Shown here: piece after piece, positions 9,792-20,835 of the stretch | Numbering within the stretch: position 1 is the stretch's first letter | Layout of the letters: each line of letters opens with the position of its first letter | The notes under the pieces: generated by a model | The model's input: only the letters and a program-made list of their open reading frames with translations | Told to the model about the DNA's origin: nothing | Database searches by the model: none | Position numbers and translations under genes: made by a program | Assembly (NCBI GenBank): GCA_019055375.1 | Contig: JAHQIW010007342.1 | Coordinates: 186,001 to 250,000, forward strand | Direction of reading: 5' to 3' | Source of the DNA: Parelaphostrongylus tenuis | Taxonomy: Eukaryota > Nematoda > Chromadorea > Rhabditida > Metastrongylidae | Length of the DNA stretch: 64,000 bases

Positions 9792-11695
9792 TGAAAGGTA
9801 TAGTTTGGCTCCATTCAAATTTCTTCTTCTTCTTTAGAATTTAGCGATGGCTCGTTTCTCTTATCGGATTCTACGATTCATATGTGATTCTCATCTGCCT
9901 CACATCCACCGAAATGGCACACCAGTTGTCCTGTTTTCCTTATTTTTTCCCTTGGTGATGCGAAATCTATGGGATCGTTGCTTCACACATGTATCTAACT
10001 TTGTACAGTCGGAAACCTTTATTCATCTGTAGTTTCTGAGCCAGAGATATTTCTGTGTCTTTCTGGTTAACGCTAATGTCGCTGCTGGGTGCACTTCTTC
10101 CAATAAATTTTTTTCATGTGTACTATTTAGTGCAAAGCATGCTTCTTCGAGACACCTGTCAACTGTTGTGGTGCAGCCTGAGAAGCACGAGATGCATTGT
10201 AGAGTCTATGCAGCAAGATAATGGATAAAGGATAAACTTTCGGCGTTGATCAATTCCAGAGGGATGCGCCGTGCACTGGACTTCAAGTTTTAACTTCGTT
10301 TGAGGTGGTTGCAATGGGTCAATGCATATCTAGCCTTGACTGACTTACGGTAACCTACTGCTAAATCGAGTCAGTCCTGCTTGCCCTCCCAGGCAAGTTT
10401 GGGACCAGTCTGGTACCAGCTCACCGACCCCGGAGAGAAGGATGGCTTGGTGAGCCATGAGCGCAGATCGAACATCGACCTTGTGTGTGACGCAGTGAAC
10501 CACTAACTATTGTGCCACATGCGATCCTATGCGGCAACGTACTCTGAGTATCTTGTTTTTGTCGGATGCTATTTCTATAGATTCTAGAAAGATATTGATT
10601 GCCCTACATCGATGATTTCGAAATCAGGTCTGTTGAATTCAACCTCCAACAATGACTTGATACATTGGGTAGGCTACCGCGAGCCATTGTAAAGGCCAGA
10701 TTTGCGTTCAGTCACCTCGAACGATGGTTAATGAAGTTGAATGTTTGATGTATCTCTCAGAGGTTGATCATCGGCAAAAACTCATCTTTTACCTGTGCGC
10801 TAGAGGATGATCACAGCTATCCGTTCGTTTGGGGAACACGACCAGCGATATTTCCTGAAGGCTCATTATTTTTGTCTTCATGGAGAGAGTACTTGGGGCT
10901 ATACCTACACATGATTCATGACTGACTCTCTAAATTGCTTCATGTGGTTCCCAGTTTCGGTTGACTTTACACATTTGCTCAAATCAGCTTCTAAAGTACA
11001 GGAGTTGTACTTGCGACATCAAAGATTAAATAATTCGACTAAGTACATCTTGTGAAGACATGGGCCATTTCAGCTGGGCAAACTCACCTATATATAAGAG
11101 GAGTGAGCGGTAGGCAAAAATTCCACTCCACTTGGGAGTTGAACTTGCGTTTCATTCATACCGGGGCGCTATACCACTGAACCGTTTACCCACCAATCAT
11201 TCTTCAAGATCTCACTGTCATAGCCATCAACAACCAACCTTTAACAGGTTTGGTCAGGTAAGCAATATCGCTTTGTAAACGCAGTTGAGCTGACGGTCAT
11301 TGTGTTCACTAATATCTCACAGCAAGTACAAGATCGCTTTTGATTAATGTTTATCCAATACGTAAAAGAGATCCGTAGACTAAGCAATGTAACGAAAAGT
11401 AGGGAAGTTATACTTAATAAAGAGGAAATATAGCAAGTATGTCAAAGTTGTGACAATATAGGCAATGATACCACGTGAACTACTACGTAAAGGAGATCGT
11501 TTTTCCAACCATTCCTCTAATTATATGAGAAAACAATTGGTAGTAAAGTAAATGATCAAAAGGTTGAATCCAATCAACAACTCCTACAAGAAATTATAGC
11601 CTCAGTTCAACGAAATTCTTAAGAATACACAGATATCATACGATTCAAAATAAATGTGAGAGTTGACAACCAGCGACCTATTTCTTTATGTTCTG
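9792..11695. other. Convergent spacer between CHMP2B and exo-3
   Basis: CHMP2B (plus) and exo-3 (minus) end tail-to-tail across 1.9 kb. The stretch contains a SINE (10236-10530), part of another SINE tail (10675-10790) and a tRNA-like repeat (11100-11220). No conserved coding segment was recognised. Confidence 0.6.
10236..10530 (-). repeat. tRNA-derived SINE, family 1
   Basis: Read on the minus strand: A-box-like GGCACAATAGTTAGTGG, B-box-like GTTCGATC, the SINE body (CTCACCAAGCC, GGAGGGCAAGCAGGAC), and the 3' CCTCTGGAATTGATCAACGCC tail. Same family and organisation as the plus-strand copy at 23327-23620. Confidence 0.75.
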
Positions 11696-14600
11696 TTAGT
11701 AGTTACAGTGTGATTTCAAGACTACTGGAACATGATCGCTTCCCTTGACATCACCTCGTATCTCGCTTGACTTCACCTAAATGAATGTCACCTGATTACT
11801 CTGATGTAGAGTGATGTGCAGAACATTTGCGTCCGGCGGGATTTGAACCCACATTCCACCCAGTCCGGAGGCGCGAGCTTTAACCCGTTGAACTACTAAC
11901 GCCTATTTTGACATCACTCTTTCTACGCTACAACTCGCCGATCTGAAACCAACCAACCGCCAACGGGTTGGGTCGGGTGGTCGCTGTCGACATTGAACGC
12001 AGTCACGCTGACAAATATTGCGTATTAGATGATCAAACAGATTCCTTTTATCTACCCGCTTCTTGCGGTGGCATGTTATAGATATATCCAAAGATGTAGA
12101 GTGATATGCAAAACATCTGTGTAGGCGGGACTTGAACCCGCACTTCATCCAATCAGGAGGTGCGTGCTCTATCCCATCAAAACAGGCGTCCGCGGTGCAA
12201 GGGATAGAGCACGCGATCCCGAATGGGATGAAATGCGCGTTCATGTCCAGCCTGACGCAAATGTTTTGCATAACACTCTATATCATTGGGTACACTATAA
12301 CATCATACCACCGCTAAAAGCGGTTAAATAAAAAGAATCCCGTCTCACTTGATTAAAGAAAGATATCAGAATGCCGTACAACAAAATTGGCTGAGATTTT
12401 AGATTTTGAACAACTGCTCTGAAAAGGAATACCGCTTAATCTTTTCTATTTCATTTCTCACATCACTTCTTTCTCATATTCCTCTCAAAAACCCTATGTA
12501 TAGGACGAGTAGCACAGTTCAGCACGGGCAGGGTACTAGTTAGACTCTGCCTTGGACTCACCAACCCTCATGCCTTTCGGCGTCGGGAAATCGGTACCTG
12601 ATTAGTTTAAAAGACGTTCTTCTTCGCAAGACAAGGGGACGCTTGAGCCTGATTATCTCAAAACTCTACGAAGAATCGATTTGAACAGCACTCAACGACA
12701 TAAACGGCGAAAAGAAATCCTCAAGCCATAGGCGAACCCACCAAAAAAAAAAAAAAGTTCATCGTGGATGATGGATATGAGTAACCCATTCGAATACAAG
12801 AAGTCCTGAGATTCACTGAATGTTGTCCATATGATTCGTGTAAGATCACTTAGAGAAAAGAGATGTTTCTAGCAGAGAGGCGCGTGTGTGGCTCAGTGGT
12901 AAAAGGTGTCCTGTAATGGACTTGTCTCCAGTTCGGCCATCTGGTATGCTTTAAGCAATCATCAATGCCTCTGAACTGAGAAAATTGATGAAAAAACTTG
13001 TACGGAAAAGTAAGCAGGCTCCCAGCAGGTCATTGAGTCATCCCTCTATCGTTAAAAAAAGTCAAACCCAAGGCGCCCCCTCCCTTTTTTTTAGAATTTA
13101 TCACTGCTTCTTGAATACATCTTTCACCTCTTTCCTCGATATAAGCGCGTTCACCCACTATCCGTCCATATTTCTTGTCTGTCCGCGTGTCCCATCTTAT
13201 TTTTTCATATCAAGACGAATCAAATCACCACGATCACTGCATTCTAGTTGAGACCAGCGAAGAACATAAAACTCTGAGGGTACTTTTCGGTTATCCGAAG
13301 ACAAATGAATATTTGATCTCATTTTCTGGACAGCATTTTTCATAGGACTGTTAGTAATCACTAGACAGATTGATATCTGGCTAGAGCAGTACGTGGCCGG
13401 TTTTTCAAAACACCCTTTTATAATACCGTAAAATCCAAAATAAAATCATGTGATAACTGACCACGCCTTTTTTTCTAATCATGTCTATATCTCCGTGGAA
13501 AAAACTCCTTCCTTAGAGTGCCAGTACTCTATCGATAGTATAAGTCACGAGGAACTCGAAAATGTGTTTGCTTTTTGAAAAAGCTTTTTTGATAGCGCTG
13601 CAGGAGTAAGAAAACATGTGTTTTTACACCTCGCCAAACCGAATTCCTTCTTTAAACAGACAAAAAATATTCCACAGCATAAGCTTCGATGATTCCAACG
13701 CTGTGCTTATTTTTTGAAAGACCATTTCACTGCAGTGTAACAAAGAAAATCAGATAGCAGTCTAGGGGGACAAAAAATCAAGTTTCACATATTCGGCAGC
13801 TTGTTTACCGGCTGATCTACACGTTGGAGGGTGGGCGATCGATCGATGATTTAAAGCGCTGGACATGTGGGGTGTAACTTGTTATTTATATCTTTCGTTT
13901 GGAGTGTTTTCCTAAGACCACAGCTCAAATTTCAATACGCCTGGTAATTATTTTTTTGAGCCATGCATGTCAGTGGTCTATTTAAGAGAGTTGACTTATA
14001 GAGCCCGATACACGTGATTCGATCTTGCAATCTCGTCAGTTGGGCAGGAACCCTTTCTCGTCTTTTCCAACGCTCTGTGTTCGGTGGTAATTTTGCTGGA
14101 CATAGAGTGTGAAACGTTCGTCGTCGCTAACTCTTGATGTGGGGACTGGAGCACTCACACAAGATGGGCAAAAGAGAGAAAGGGTAACTGCCCGACTCAC
14201 GAGATCGCAAGGTCGAAACACATGTATCGGGCTCTATAAGTCAGCCCTCTTTAATAGACCACTGACATGCGTGGCTCAGAAAAAAAATAATTACCAGGCA
14301 CTTGTTATTTATGCATATGCTTTTGTGCTTCCAGCGAATTATACGCGTGAGGAAAATGAAAGCGAGCGAAGGGTGCGAAACATAATTTCATTTTGAAGTT
14401 TACAGCGTCATAACAGGTGTATTGGAAAATTGGCCACGCATGGCTTCAGACAGAGATCCAAGCTTTCAAATGATTATCACCACTCCTATTGAAGATTCTA
14501 TAAAGCGAATGAGGTTGAAAATTCATTTGTTCCTTATGAGCGAAAAGTATCGCCATTGAATAAATCTCTCAGCATTGATCAGATCCTGAGAGATGCTTTG

Positions 14601-17600
14601 TGCATTCGCGTTCACCTAGCATTCTGAGATGAGTGAAGGAATTTCTGGCCTTTAGAAATAATTAGTGGTGGCTTAATGATGCATCAAGTCAGTGCTGCGA
14701 TCCTCCTAGACAAATTTAGCACCAATTCTCCGACTCCCGAACAGGATATAGGCTTGGTGAGCCCTGATCGCGAAATCAAAACATGTACCAAATGTGTGTC
14801 GCTGAGCATCACTAGTCGCTACGCCACGCGGGTTCTTGAAGAGATACATACTTAGGTGGAGTGTCTTGCCAAATCAAATACTGATGAAAACATCAAAAAC
14901 TATTCGAAATTATACCTTCTCAAAGATTCTCTCGCTCACTACGTAATAGTCAAGCCGCCACCCAATATTCTTAGCACGAGCATTTCCCATGTATGACCAG
15001 AAGGTATATTCCTGTTTTTCTGGATGAATCTCACGGTATGTATCCTGAAAGATCACAAAAACACTCAGTGGGAAACAGCTAGATAAAAAATTCCAAACTC
15101 ACCTTGAATCCCGTGCTCAGAAGTCGTGTAAACCAGCCACGCTCTTGGTCTGTAAACCCAGCAGTCTTATTTCTATTCGTTTTCGGGATTTGCCAGATCT
15201 TGAAACCACATCAATGGAACAAGTCTGAATCTTATTTATCTCAAGCAAGGCCATACCGATCTCATTATGAGCCACATTCAGATCACCAGTATAGATGACT
15301 GGTTTCTTCTCATCCAGACTCTTTATCTTAGCCAAGAACAATTCCTCCCATTTTCCGCGTTTTTCAAGATTCACCAGGCCACGACCACTGTTCGGCACGT
15401 AAGCACCAATAAAGTAGAAACGGCTGAATTCCGCAATAATCAAGCGACCTTCGTTGTCGAATAGATCATCTCCGACTCCTTTCCATACCTAAAAATTGGA
15501 TGTAGATGGACGTAATGTAAGATTCTGGCTAAGATCTATTGCGCTTTCCTTGAAAAAGAACAAAAAAGTGAAGTAAAATGACGACGTTCCCTATCTCTAT
15601 ATTCTTACTGAGATACTTCACAACACTCGCGATGCATTTGAGAAATAAAAAACGTCGGGACTTTCTGCGAAACGAATTTTGTGACTCCACAAACGTTGCG
15701 AACACTGGCATTGGCTTCGCGCAACTGTCGACTGTATCTCGCTAACTGGAGTATTCCATGGAATTCATGACAGCATATTTTGAGCATTTCATGAGGTGTG
15801 TTATGGTCCTCATAAGCCTTTGAAGACCAAAAATGGCACCGTCCATGTCGTGCGCGCGACGCAAATCTCACTCAGCTACTGTAATGGCGGAATCGGGTTT
15901 CATGGAGATGCAGGCGCATCTCGTGGGAAGGCAGGGGCAGACAGCATGACGTCTCTGCACATACACGCAGACACCGCTCCCTCCAAGTGCCGCACAAGCG
16001 ATGGCGCGACGCCGCTTGCCTATCAACGCTGGTTTTCAAAGGGATAAAATAATAGAAACGTGTCTCGGCCCTTCGGCCTTACCAGCACGGCGTCTTTCGG
16101 TTCAGTCAATTCCTCAGGGACATGCAGGGGGTACAGACGAATCAACGCCAGATTATTCACACTTTGTGCACGATAAAGGGATCACCGTGGCGTTCCTTCA
16201 GAGTGATTGATTTCGATTGTCGTTTGCTTGGCTAAGGCTATTACGCCAATATGGGTATATCAACTTTTTGAATCGACTGTTTTGAGACATTGCTCAAAAT
16301 TAACACGACCTAACAGGCTGAAACACGTGTCTAAACACTTTATAAGTGTCATAGCAGACCTCATGAAAGGCTTGAAATATGGCTTCATGATGGAATTTTG
16401 AAGATTATAAAGCAAGTATGGCGACCCAAGTATTGACTTGCAGTCTGGATGTCCCCGAGAGAGACCGTGCTTGTTCAGTCGTTTCATTGTTCAATCATGC
16501 GTCTCGAACGAGAATGATTGTTTTATGGGCTCCCTTCAAAGAACTGGAGTTTCAGCCTACAGGAACCAAGAAAACTCAATTCTCAGCAGATATCTCAGCT
16601 TTAATGATCTACGTCTCCATCAAAAAATCTCATTACTTGGTGAATTCTTTTCTAAACTGAAAAAGGCTATGAAATCCGGATAGTAGGACAGTGAAATCCT
16701 TGAGTAGGGCTCGTGTCCGACGTTTAATATGAAGCTGTTGAACCACATACCGAGGGAAAGCTACGTTCCCACAGTGGTTAGTCTCTCTACCAAAAAAAGG
16801 ATAGAGCTCTCGGCGTCGATCAACCCCTGAGAAATGCGCCATGCATTCGGCTCCATTCGTAATATCGTAGAAGTGACTGAGTGCCTATCTGGCCTTTACA
16901 GTTACTCGCTGTAACCTACCAATCTATCGAGTCAGTGTTGCTATCCTCCTAGACAAATCTGAAACCAATTAGCCAATTACCGAATGGATAGAAAGCTTGG
17001 TGAGCCTTCAGCACGGGATTGAACCATCGATGATCGCGACTGATCGCTCATATGTATGCAGAGCACCTCTAACTACTACACCACACGTGCTCGTTTTTGT
17101 CATCTCAAGTCCTTGCCTTATGAACTATACGAAAAGTTTAAATACCTGTAATGGTTTGATTTTGCTAAGCAAAGCCACACCAGCATATCCTTTCTTTTCT
17201 TTTGAGTAGACTATCGTCTTGTGGGGATAGGCCTAAAATACGGGTCCTAAACAGCACAGTCATACCATTCACTAGTGAACGATTCCCTCACCTTAAATGC
17301 GCTCTCAAGATCCACTGGCCATTCATTACACTTGGTCTCGCCTAAGAAAATCAAATCCGCCGACTCAGACACAATCGACTTGTGACCTTCTTTCTATAAA
17401 TAATGATACTCTTAATATATCATCCTTTGTAATCTCACAAACTCAGCTATCCTATCAGTTCATTAATACAGAGTGATATGCAAAACTTTGGGCCTCGAGC
17501 GGAGGTCGAACCTGCGTCTGTTTGCGCGGGCAGAAAAAGAGCCACACTAGGTCAGAAGCCCCGGTTTCGCGTCTGCTGGGCATCTTGGCAACTTCCTTTT

Positions 17601-19130
17601 GTGCCCGGACACGGTGAAACGCGGTTTCAATTTCCGTCCGTGGTTCAAAATTTTACATATCACTGAGCATTCATGTACTAATACAATCATAGATAGCACC
17701 GTCCCTATAGCGGCAAGATAAAAGGATTCGGTAGATCACATCGTGCCGATCAATACAGATCAATGAAATGATGTCTACAAAGTGGTCAGTCATACTCATT
17801 ATCAGTCGACTCGCGATCAAGCTGTTAACATAACGGTACTTGTATTCAGACGCCGATAAATGAATATTCGACCTCATTCGCTGGACAAAATTTTTTAATA
17901 AGAGAGTTAGTGATCATTGGAAAGCTTGAATCTCTGGCTACAGTCCCACGTGGTTGGTTTTTCAATATGCGCTTTTGTAATGTTCTGAAATCCACAAAAA
18001 CATTATATTTCACACGACCACCTTTTCTTTTTCTTCTTATTGCGCTTATATCTCGCTAGACAAAAATCCTTCCTTAGAATACTAATACTCTTTCTATAGC
18101 ATAAGTCTTGAAGAACTCAAAAATGTGTTTGCTTATTAGAAAAGGTTTTTTTGATAGCGCTGAAGGAGAAAGGAAAGATTTGTGCCTTACAGCTCATCGG
18201 ACAGAGCTCTTTCTTTGATTTTTAAAAAATCATTCGATAGCGTAGGTTCCACTGATTCCAGTGCTGCGCTTGCTTCTGGGAAAGACCGTTTCATCGCAGT
18301 GTAACCCGGAAAATGAGACGAGCTTCACATACCTGGTGACCTTGTTTACCGGCCAACCCACGGAGAGGCGACCGATGATCCGATACGGGTTTGATATGTG
18401 GGGTGCAATTATTCTCAATTGAGAATTTCTCTAAGATTTGAAATTTCTCCGCGAAAAAGCAATTGATTGAGATACTACAAACCTACTCTACACATGCATA
18501 TGCTTTTTGTGCATTCAGCGAATTATGCGCGTGAGGAAAATGAAGGCGCGCGAAAGGTGTGAAACATAATTTTCTTTCAAGTTTTACACCGTTACAGAAA
18601 CTTGTTTTGAAAAACTGGCCATGTGGTGCTATAGCCTGAGATTGAGGCTTTCGAATGATTACCAACACTCCTAGGGAAAATTCTTGCCGAGTGAAATGGA
18701 TCGGTTTTTCATTTATCGCCGTCTTACGTGTGGTTACCACAAGCCGTCATCATGCCTTATCTGTCATGTCAGTTTCAAAGAGAACTAGAAAATTGATCTG
18801 AAGGAACTCCGATGGAGATGGTCCGGTTCGCTGACCTTTGCGAAGGCCCTCAGTCCGGCGACGTTCCACGAGATCATCCTCCACAATCGTTCCTTCTCGC
18901 TATCGTCGCTATGTCCATTTTCTCTTCCTGACTCCGACTGATGAGACCCATTTGCCACCACGTCCGCTGCTCTCTTCTTTTTCGTTGGTTTGAAAAACTC
19001 GGACTGAAATGTCATCATCAGCGAGTTTATTGATCGAACTAGTATGGCCATGATCCAAAACGATCAATAAATCAATAATCAGAGAATAGAAAATTTGCTG
19101 GGAACTTACCTTTGCGGCTCGTTTCCCCAT
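11696..19130 (-). CDS. exo-3: AP endonuclease / exonuclease III family (APE1 orthologue)
   Basis: Eight minus-strand exons: 19110-19130 (ATG 19128-19130), 18836-19003, 17292-17393, 17146-17232, 15257-15488, 15103-15198, 14916-15044, 11696-11776 (TAA 11696-11698). Total 916 nt, about 304 aa once one frame break is allowed for; human APE1 is 318. Family role: Mg-dependent cleavage 5' to abasic sites in base excision repair, in the nucleus. Visible motifs: ISWNVAGLR, LGETKCNEW (metal-binding Glu), KGYAGVALLSK, AYVPNSGRG (active-site Tyr), GDLNVAHNEI (catalytic Asp/Asn), TAGFTDQER, YTFWSYMGNARAKNIGWRLDY and GSDHVPVV (catalytic His). The N-terminus is basic (MGKRAAK...KPTKKKR), a likely nuclear signal. 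Exon 6 opens in the DLANP frame but continues one frame over in KTNRNKTAGFTDQERGWF; the break lies at about 15175-15188. The 3.1-kb last intron carries tRNA-like foldbacks, a 1.3-kb foldback and a SINE. Confidence 0.92.
11814..11910 (-). repeat. tRNA-like half element with GAGTGATGTGCAGAAC end
   Basis: Starts with GAGTGATGTGCAGAAC; the minus strand reads GGCGTTAGTAGTTCAACGGG and GGGTTCAAATCCCGCCGG. It is half of the arrangement seen intact at 12098-12279 and lies in the last exo-3 intron. Confidence 0.6.
12098..12279. repeat. Foldback built from two divergent tRNA-like modules (182 bp)
   Basis: Terminal inverted repeat AGAGTGATATGCAAAAC / GTTTTGCATAACACTCT. Left module on the minus strand: GGGATAGAGCACGC ... 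GCGGGTTCAAGTCCCGCC. Right module on the plus strand: GGGATAGAGCACGCG ... GCGCGTTCATGTCC. The two modules meet head-to-head near 12190. Each has A-box-like and B-box-like internal promoter sequence, but neither forms a complete cloverleaf. Confidence 0.75.
13276..14555. repeat. Long-TIR foldback, family A, interrupted by a ribozyme-bearing element
   Basis: Left arm (TACTTTTCGGTTATCC.. at 13276, AATGAATATTTGATCTCATT) and right arm (ATGAGGTTGAAAATTCATTTG.. to 14555) are inverted copies of about 180 bp. The internal sequence (GAAAGACCATTTCACTGCAG, GGTGGGCGATCGATCGATG) matches family A elements at 17835-18735 and 19475-20360. A beta element is inserted at about 13890-14306. Confidence 0.75.
13890..14306. 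mobile_element. Ribozyme-bearing foldback, family beta, nested with 13-bp flanking duplication
   Basis: The inserted segment is flanked by ACTTGTTATTTAT on both sides (13878-13890 and 14300-14312). Its arms are inverted: GGTAATTATTTTTTTGAGCC on the left against GGCTCAGAAAAAAAATAATT on the right, both followed inward by GACTTATAGAGCCCGATAC-type sequence. The left arm carries a minus-strand hammerhead-like core at 14001-14049 (CTGACGAG, but CGAATC in place of CGAAAC). The right arm carries a plus-strand one at 14189-14233 (CTCACGAG, CGAAAC, GTA triplet, stem I TGCCCGA/TCGGGCT). Both have one core substitution. Confidence 0.7.
14560..14840 (-). repeat. tRNA-derived SINE, family 1
   Basis: Tail CTCAGCATTGATCAGATCC at the low end; GGCTTGGTGAGCCCTGATCG and a CGCCACGCGGG-type head at the high end, in the same order as the copy at 10236-10530. 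It lies in the last exo-3 intron beside family A. Confidence 0.7.
15790..16400. repeat. Composite of gamma and alpha repeats in exo-3 intron 4
   Basis: 15790-15900 is an inverted copy of the gamma block at 4085-4215. 16130-16400 is an alpha-family right arm with GAAACACGTGTCTAAACACTT (16320-16340), a hammerhead 3' half, followed by ATAGCAGACCTCATGAAAGG as in 1634-2012. The upstream half of the ribozyme core is missing. Confidence 0.55.
16800..17096 (-). repeat. tRNA-derived SINE, family 1
   Basis: Tail CTCGGCGTCGATCAACCCC at 16810, body GTAACCTACC...GAGTCAGTG..., then GGCTTTCTATCC and, on the minus strand, GTGTGGTGTAGTAGTTAGAGG head and GTTCAATCCCG B-box. Adjacent to exo-3 exon 4. Confidence 0.7.
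17471..17667. repeat. Foldback with tRNA-half-like arms (~197 bp)
   Basis: Left end GAGTGATATGCAAAAC at 17471-17486, right end TTTTACATATCACTGAGC at 17651-17668. Inner arms carry reversed and forward TTCGAC/GGTTTCAATTTCC T-arm-like sequence around an 80-bp GC-rich centre. It lies in exo-3 intron 2. Confidence 0.65.
17835..18735. repeat. Long-TIR foldback, family A
   Basis: Arms of roughly 200 bp: left ACGCCGATAAATGAATATTC, GGAAAGCTTGAATCTCTGGC; right TGAGATTGAGGCTTTCGAATG ... CATTTATCGCCGTC as its inverted copy. Internal GATAGCGCTGAAGGAG, GGGAAAGACCGTTTCATCGC and GGCCAACCCACGGAGAGG are shared with other copies. No transposase; frames inside are fortuitous. Confidence 0.75.
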
Positions 19131-19289
19131 GAGTCGTCGTCCGTGAGCGATGCACTCAACTGCAAGGCTAGCGCGCCAGAGCATTCAACGGCGCGGGAAG
19201 GGTGCTTTTAAAGGACCGTGCAGGGCACTTTTGAATATTGGCACAGTTCGCTTGAAGTCGAGGAGATTCGTTCGATCTATTTCATTTAC

Positions 19290-19480
19290 GAGTAAGTGTG
19301 GTGCGGTGGTTAGGGGTGCTCTGCGATGACCAGTCGATGGTTTCGATCCCTGCTCTCAAGGCTCATTAAGCCTTCCATCCCTTCACGGTCGACGATCTGA
19401 TACCGGATTTTCCTGCTAGGTTAACAGCAGTGGCGTGGCACATCGGTAGACCACCTCGATTCATTGTAAAGAGATGTTGG
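19290..19480 (+). repeat. tRNA-derived SINE, family 1 (3'-shortened)
   Basis: A-box-like TGTGGTGCGGTGGTTAGGGG, B-box GGTTTCGATCCC, then GGCTCATTAAGCCTTCCATC and a GATACCGGATTTTCCTGC body. It ends where a family A foldback begins. It lies just upstream of exo-3, so it could overlap that gene's promoter. Confidence 0.7.
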
Positions 19481-20360
19481 CGATAAATGAATATTCGAAC
19501 TCATTCGCTAGACAGAAACTTTTATAAGAGGGTTGGTATTCATTTGAAGCTTAAATCCCTAACTACAGCCTCAAGTAGCCTGTTCCGAAAACACCTCTTT
19601 ATAACGGTGTAAAATCCAAAATAAAATTGTGTTCCACACGACTACGCGTTTTTTTTTTGTTATCTCGCTTATATCTCGCTGGACAAAACTCCTTCTTAGA
19701 CTGCTAAGACACTTTCAATAGCTCAAGGCTCGAAAATCTCAAAAATGTGTCCGCTTTTTGGATAAGCTCTCCTGATAGCGCTTTAGAAAGAAACGATTAT
19801 TGCTTCAAACCTCGCTGGACAGAGCTCTTCCTTCAGACTTTTGGAAAACATTCGACAGCGTAAGTTTCAATGATTTCAAAGGTGGCTTATTTTCTGGAAA
19901 AGATCGTTTCACTGCAGTGTAGAAAGGAGAATAAGATCGAGCTTCACATGTTCGGCGAGCTTGTTTACCGGCCAACTCACGGTCAGGGCGATCGATCGAT
20001 ATGGTCCAGATATGTGGGGTGCAATTTGTTTTTCAATTGAGAATTTCTTCTCCGCTTTGAGACAAACTCCATATAAAAACGATTGACTCAGATACTGCGA
20101 AACTTTCTCTGCACATTAATATGCTTTCTGTGCCTCCAGCGAATTATACGCGTGAGAAAAATCCGCGGAGGGTGTGGAACATCATTTTATTTTTAATGGT
20201 GCAATGTTATGAAGAGGCGTTTTCGAAAGCCGGCTAAGTATAACTGTAGCCAGAGATATGTAGCCAGAGATTTAAGCTTACGAATGCTTACTAGCGCTCC
20301 TATCAAAAATTTGAAAAATTTTTGCCCAGAGAATGAGGTCGAATATTTATTTGTCACCGT
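19475..20360. repeat. Long-TIR foldback, family A
   Basis: Left arm GATAAATGAATATTCGAACTC at 19484, right arm GAATGAGGTCGAATATTTATTTG near 20331-20353. Internal order matches 17835-18735 throughout (GCTTTAGAAAGAAACG, GAAAAGATCGTTTCACTGCAG, GGTCAGGGCGATCGATCG, GTGGGGTGCAATTTG). Confidence 0.75.
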
Positions 20361-20574
20361 CTAACCTATAAGTACAGTAAAGGCTACATAGGTATTCAAT
20401 AAGCTAAACCAAGCCATGAATGGAGCCCGATGCGCATCGCATCCCTGTGGGGATGATCAACACTGCGGGCTTTATTCTTTTACTTTAACCCTTATTTATT
20501 TTACATGACACGCCATCCCAGTCTACTGTGCGGATCTCAGCACTTCTTGCACTCGATCCGATTTCGCTTTTCTT

Positions 20575-20835
20575 TATCGTTAACAAAGGTGTCCGAATAC
20601 TTCACGTGTTGCTTCGGCTGCTGCTTGATGATTTCTTCTTCTCTTCGAGTGTCGTGAAATGCTGGTCGAGATGATTTGCCTTGGAATCTCGTAAGTAGCC
20701 GAGCTAAGACGTTGCCTAAGGTGCTAGTTGAGATTGCAAGAGAGTGCTGGCAAGGGGATTGAACAAAGCCTTGCTTATCATATCGCTTTCTGATACACTG
20801 CATCACTAACTATTGCGCTACCCGGCCATTTAGGT
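20575..20835 (-). repeat. tRNA-derived SINE, second family
   Basis: Minus-strand head GGCCGGGTAGCGCAATAGTT (A-box-like) and GTTCAATCCCCTTGCC (B-box), then a tail through GAAGAAGAAATCATCAAGC to CACCTTTGTTAACG. A diverged copy is at 6236-6470. Confidence 0.65.
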
